Assembly (NCBI GenBank): GCA_002362385.1
Contig: DEUB01000023.1
Location: 1-45,695, forward strand
DNA length: 45,695 bases
Direction of reading: 5' to 3'
From: Lachnospiraceae bacterium UBA3273
GTDB taxonomy: Bacteria > Bacillota > Clostridia > Lachnospirales > Lachnospiraceae
The notes under the pieces were generated by a model that made no database searches, had not been told where the DNA came from, and was given only the letters and a program-made list of their open reading frames with translations. Position numbers and translations under genes: made by a program. Numbering within the stretch: position 1 is the stretch's first letter; each line of letters opens with the position of its first letter. Of the stretch, positions 42,365 to 45,695 are shown piece by piece.

Positions 42365-43234
42365 TTAACGATGATCCCCTAAGAAGATCAGACCTACGGT
42401 TCCGGGACCGGAATGTGCGCCGATGCTGGGACCGATGGGCCGGATCAGAAAATTGTTATACCCGTATTTTTCTTCTATGATTTTTTGAAGATATAAAGCA
42501 TCTTCTTCACAGTCTCCGTGAATTAGGCCGATGGTAAATTGTTTATCCCGGAATTCTCCAAGATATTCATCCATAAGATTTGCCATGGTCTGTAAGGACT
42601 TGTTGCGGCCCCTTGTCTTGGAAAGGGCTACCAGCCTGCCTTCCTCATTGACTCTGAGAATGGGCTTTAAATTTACCAGTGTGCCCACTACCGCGCTTGT
42701 TTTGGAAAGGCGTCCGCCGCGGTAAAGGTAATTTAAATCATCTACGGTAAATAAGGTACAGATATGGGGCACCAGTTCTTCAACGGCTTTTGCGGTTTCC
42801 GTAAGAGTCTTGCCTTCTTTCTTCATCTGAACAGCTTTCATGATCAAAAGGCCTTCGCCCAAAGAAGCGGCAAGGGTGTCAACTACAATGATTTTGGTAT
42901 CGGAAAACTCTTCCATGATCTGCGCTGAAACCATCTGTACGTTTCCGCAGCCCCCGCTTAATGCGGAGGAAAAGCTGATATGCAGAATGTCCTTTCCTTC
43001 CTTGGCATAGGCGCTGAATTTTTCTTCTATTACGGCAGGATTGCTTGCCATGGTGCCTACCTTTTTTAAATTTCTCATTTCATCATAAAATTCTTTACAG
43101 GTCAGTTCTTTCCCGTCTCCGTATACATCCTCATCTACGGTATAATAATGGGGGATGACGCAGATGTCATTTTCTTTGATATAATCCTCGGACAGGTCGC
43201 AGTTGCTTTCTGTGGAAATTATAAATTCTCTCAT
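42365..43234 (-). CDS. DegV-family fatty-acid-binding protein
   Basis: 289 residues. DegV pattern: ISTESNCDLSEDYIKENDICVIPHYYTVDEDVYGDG, then LHISFSSALSGGCGNVQMV, VVDTLAASLGEGLLIM, DDLNYLYRGGRLSKTSAVVG, LKPILRVNEEGRL and GPSIGAHSGPGTVGLIFLG. DegV/FakB proteins bind fatty acids and hand them to FakA kinase. No fakA is nearby. It has its own promoter and is convergent with the XRE gene. Confidence 0.95.
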   Translation of the reverse strand: MREFIISTESNCDLSEDYIKENDICVIPHYYTVDEDVYGDGKELTCKEFYDEMRNLKKVGTMASNPAVIEEKFSAYAKEGKDILHISFSSALSGGCGNVQMVSAQIMEEFSDTKIIVVDTLAASLGEGLLIMKAVQMKKEGKTLTETAKAVEELVPHICTLFTVDDLNYLYRGGRLSKTSAVVGTLVNLKPILRVNEEGRLVALSKTRGRNKSLQTMANLMDEYLGEFRDKQFTIGLIHGDCEEDALYLQKIIEEKYGYNNFLIRPIGPSIGAHSGPGTVGLIFLGDHR

Positions 43235-43272
43235 TGTAAGTAACTCCTTTGTTCATTTCGTTGATAGATAAA

Positions 43273-43301
43273 AGTATAGCATGACAGTGGAGAAATGAAA
43301 A
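43273..43301 (-). promoter_or_regulatory. degV-family gene promoter
   Basis: Minus strand TTTTCA (43301-43296), a 17 bp spacer and an extended -10 TGC-TATACT (TATACT 43278-43273). The rest of the gap to 43512 is AT-rich with no other feature recognised. Confidence 0.5.
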
Positions 43302-43512
43302 GGATGGGAAAATGAAAAAATAAGCAAAAATAATGATTCATTCGAGCATTTTTGTACGAAGTGTAGTAAAATAAAATTTGAAGTGTAATTTTTGAAACTT
43401 ATGATTATATTTACTTCGTGCTTTGTAAAAACTTTGAGATGGTTATGACAGAACAAAGGGATTATGAAAAAAATTGACGGCTGAAAGCTTGATAAGCGTG
43501 GAAGGGAAGGAT

Positions 43513-43881
43513 ATGGATGTAATTGAAAAATATTATGATGGATTTGAAGGCGAACCGGAAATAACGTTTTGCTTAGTGGAGAACAATAGTGTTGCCCAAA
43601 AGATAGGCGTTTGGGATGGATATTTCAATAGTATAATGAGGTTGATTCAGCCTGAAAAGGAGGGCTGGACAGGACTTGCATACTTCTATCATTTGTATAT
43701 TGGATGGTATGAAGAGGATAATTGGTTCATTCCTGATATTTTAGAGGCATATGATCAGTTGGCAAATATCGATTCTAACGAATTGGTAAACAGAGAAGAA
43801 AAAGAAGTTCTTATTTTAATTGTCAATATGCTAAAGCGCGCTATAGAACACAATGGCAAGGTGTACATAGTGTATGATTGA
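43513..43881 (+). CDS. Hypothetical protein, probable orphan immunity protein
   Basis: 122 residues, acidic and soluble. The start at 43513 follows GGAAGGGAAGG; a TTG at 43474 is in frame but has no ribosome site. The sequence (MDVIEKYYDGFEGEPEITFC, VWDGYFNSIMRLIQPEKEGW, YHLYIGWYEEDNWFIPDI, EEKEVLILIVNMLKRAIEHN) has no domain I can name. The size, low GC and position ahead of a SUKH-type immunity gene suggest an immunity role. A 20-codon open stretch at 43884-43946 (MADNHLRDCLIKQFEQEKEY) may be another gene remnant. Confidence 0.6.
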   Translation: MDVIEKYYDGFEGEPEITFCLVENNSVAQKIGVWDGYFNSIMRLIQPEKEGWTGLAYFYHLYIGWYEEDNWFIPDILEAYDQLANIDSNELVNREEKEVLILIVNMLKRAIEHNGKVYIVYD

Positions 43882-44003
43882 TTATGGCTGATAATCACTT
43901 AAGAGATTGTCTGATAAAACAATTTGAACAAGAAAAAGAGTATTAAAAAAGTTAGAATTGTAATTAGAAAATTTGTAATTGGAAATTACGGAGGTAGATA
44001 AAA

Positions 44004-44567
44004 ATGTTAATCTCAAAATTCAAAACGGAGTATATGGAAGAGCGTGTTTCTGATTTTGAAAAAAAATGTGCTGTTGATCTGCCAAAAACATATAGAGATT
44101 TTATTAAAAAATATAATGGCGGACGTACACCGGATACGACATTTAAGGGGAAAATTAAAACAGATATTACAGGTTTTTTGGGGTTTGATACAGAAGAACA
44201 GTGGAACATAGAGAATTTGATGGCTTGTGAGATTGGAGAAAATATGCTGCAGAAAGGATTTTTACCAATAGCAGAGAACTCATGGGGCGATTATTTTGGA
44301 ATCTGTATCAATGGTGGAGATAGAGGGAGCATATTTTTCTGGCAGCATGATATGCCCGGAAAAGGAGTGAAAATTGCAGATGATTTTACAGAATTTATTT
44401 CTAAATCCAAAAGCGAAAAGATTGGACATATAAGGACAATAGAGGAAAGAAAACGGGATATGATTGCCGCAAATAAGGGCAGCAAAATAACAGATATTAA
44501 GATCAAGATGTGGCAGCAGGAAATAGATTACTATGCAGGAATATCTCAGGAAGAGGTTATATTGTAA
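44004..44567 (+). CDS. SMI1/KNR4 (SUKH) family immunity protein
   Basis: 187 residues. SUKH signature at the N-terminus: VSDFEKKCAVDLPKTYRDFIKKYNGG, then FLGFDTEEQWNIENL, FLPIAENSWGDYFGICINGG and FFWQHD, the classic I..F....G..lP..Y..Fl...NGG and pfa....GD.i...... pattern. SUKH proteins neutralise many unrelated nuclease toxins of polymorphic systems. A GGAGG site precedes the ATG. No toxin gene is adjacent, so it is an orphan or a distal member of a cassette beyond the window. The tail after about 145 is charged. Confidence 0.9.
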   Translation: MLISKFKTEYMEERVSDFEKKCAVDLPKTYRDFIKKYNGGRTPDTTFKGKIKTDITGFLGFDTEEQWNIENLMACEIGENMLQKGFLPIAENSWGDYFGICINGGDRGSIFFWQHDMPGKGVKIADDFTEFISKSKSEKIGHIRTIEERKRDMIAANKGSKITDIKIKMWQQEIDYYAGISQEEVIL

Positions 44568-44604
44568 CTGCTTTTTTGCTACAAAAGTGTAAGGAATCGG
44601 AAAA

Positions 44605-44790
44605 ATGGAAATGGGAATCGAACAATTGATAACTTTAATAAAGAAGAGGCTTGATTCAAAATATACGCCGAAGACTGTATATTGGTATAATGACATAAGG
44701 GCAATCGCTTAAAACGAACAGGATATTTTTCTTGGAGACAGTGACAGATATATGATAGATACATTATATTACAGGGTAAACAGATCATAA
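44605..44790 (+). pseudogene. Short immunity-like gene broken by in-frame TAA
   Basis: ATG at 44605 opens MEMGIEQLITLIKKRLDSKY, TPKTVYWYNDIRAIA, then TAA at 44710-44712. The same frame continues NEQDIFLGDSDRYMIDTLYYRVNRS to TAA at 44788-44790. With a Gln codon at the first stop it would be a continuous 61-residue protein. No family recognised. It lies between two immunity-like genes and has AAGGAA upstream. The stretch 44791-44928 holds no recognised gene. Confidence 0.5.
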
Positions 44791-44928
44791 TTCAGATGGG
44801 AATTATCCTTGTTCCCCATTTTTATTCTCCTGGATAGAGATTTTACAAAATTAACCTTTTAGCGGATGGAATAGCATTTTTCATATTTGGCATTATTTTA
44901 AAAGCTATAGAAAAAAGGGGAGCGAGTA

Positions 44929-45546
44929 ATGGAGTATGAAACGTTTGATGAAAAGTTTTGGTTCGAGGACTTATAACAGGGAGGGATTGGTCTGCTTAGC
45001 ATAAAAATGGACTATAGTAATAGTAAAAGAAAAGTATTATATGATGGGCAAATAGAATTTTATGATAAAAATTCATTAATCAATGCTATTTGCGGCTTAT
45101 TATATGATAACCAAGTGAAATTTGTGATTAGTGATGAGCACTGTGATGATTTTGGTATGGATTGTAAATTTGATTTACCCTGTTTGTTGGAAGAATTTGA
45201 CGTTATCATGGAAGGATTAAGAAAAAAACGGGATTTTAATATTGAGTTTTATGAACAAGGACGCGAGTATTCCTTTTTATTTATTATGACAGAAAGCAAT
45301 GTAAAGATTAACCTGAGATATGACCATCATAATAATCCTGATACAAAATATGAAGTAAGCCACTTTTTTGTTAAAAATATGTTTATAGAGCTTTATGATT
45401 CCATTTTTCAATATGCTGCCGAATATATTAAGGGTATAACAAAGAATCACATTTTTATTGAGTGGAATAATGAAATAAATAATTTGCGAAAATCTAAAGA
45501 AACCGATGATAAATTGACAAGAGATTTGAATTTTCAAGATAGGTAA
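44929..45546 (+). pseudogene. Immunity-like protein gene with early in-frame TAA
   Basis: ATG at 44929 has a good site (AAAAGGGGAG) and encodes MEYETFDEKFWFEDL, then TAA at 44974-44976. The same frame goes on QGGIGLLSIKMDYSNSKRKV and stays open to 45546, giving 205 codons in all. The part from the in-frame ATG at 45007 is 179 residues (LYDGQIEFYDKN, VKFVISDEHCDDFGMDCKF, LEEFDVIMEGLRKKRDF, SFLFIMTESNVKINLRYDHH). No ribosome site precedes 45007, so the upstream start looks original and the TAA a nonsense mutation. No family recognised; an immunity role is inferred from context. 45547-45695 shows only a GCACTT/AAGTGC hairpin. Confidence 0.5.
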
Positions 45547-45695
45547 TTTAGATTGTGGTTTTACCAGGTATCGCATTGTGAGGCGATTATACGGAGCAAA
45601 AAAAGTAATGTTGATGACTCAAACTTCGCACTTGAATAAGTGCCTATGCACCTTGAAAATCCAATAAAAATTGGCAATAAAATAGCATGAAACAC

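Noticed and set aside
45620..45695. Possible tRNA or CRISPR repeat near the right edge
   Set aside because: Only one short hairpin (GCACTT/AAGTGC); no cloverleaf and no repeated unit.

Overview
The window looks like a chromosomal segment of a Bacillota anaerobe, most likely a Lachnospiraceae-type gut Clostridium. The clues are a FolB-FolK fusion inside a compact fol operon, ATCase as pyrB-pyrI, CIRCE-controlled groESL, a class B sortase beside a giant Cna-B surface protein, a YjfB-family protein, a DUF5050 propeller, strong GGAGG-type ribosome sites and sigma-A promoters. Taxonomy is inferred from gene content only.

Layout. 1-1435: AT-rich end of a polymorphic toxin cassette (toxin tail with an in-frame stop, overlapping immunity gene, relic of a second pre-toxin region). 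1492-4577: pyrB-pyrI, a nitroreductase, a PH-domain protein and a CmpB-family membrane protein. 4601-16920: a long co-oriented run starting with a structured leader, then folC-folE-HD-folP-folBK, a DUF5050 protein, pheA, ppx-ppk, two HAD hydrolases and a small acidic protein. 16921-17428: two adjacent giant palindromes. 17431-24121: PHP-HAD fusion and ABC-F protein, diguanylate cyclase with YjfB protein, then a degenerate GGDEF protein and a Cof hydrolase. 24264-26580: groES-groEL followed by a third giant palindrome. 26696-35725: class B sortase and a 2674-codon surface protein split by an in-frame TAG. 35858-43234: LysR/MATE divergent pair, hybrid histidine kinase, thioesterase, membrane XRE regulator, DegV. 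43513-45546: AT-rich immunity-gene cluster with no toxin, two members broken by in-frame stops. 45547-45695: nothing recognised.

The most unusual signal is a family of three giant palindromes (16921-17169, 17196-17428, 26330-26580). Each has a conserved core of about 118 bp whose stems show compensatory changes between copies. Each core is flanked by 53-61 bp inverted arms that are complementary within a copy but unrelated between copies. All three start 0-10 nt after a stop codon, lie in the same orientation relative to the upstream gene, and the core follows that gene's terminator. In two copies the gene-proximal arm keeps a good terminator while the distal arm has decayed. This suggests an element that inserts after terminators and creates, or depends on, an inverted copy of the terminator region.

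A second theme is in-frame stop codons in accessory genes only (622, possibly 1199, 32804, 44710, 44974), with coherent coding sequence continuing in the same frame after each. A third is a multi-hairpin leader ahead of the fol operon (4640-4750), which could be a regulatory RNA or a dispersed repeat.
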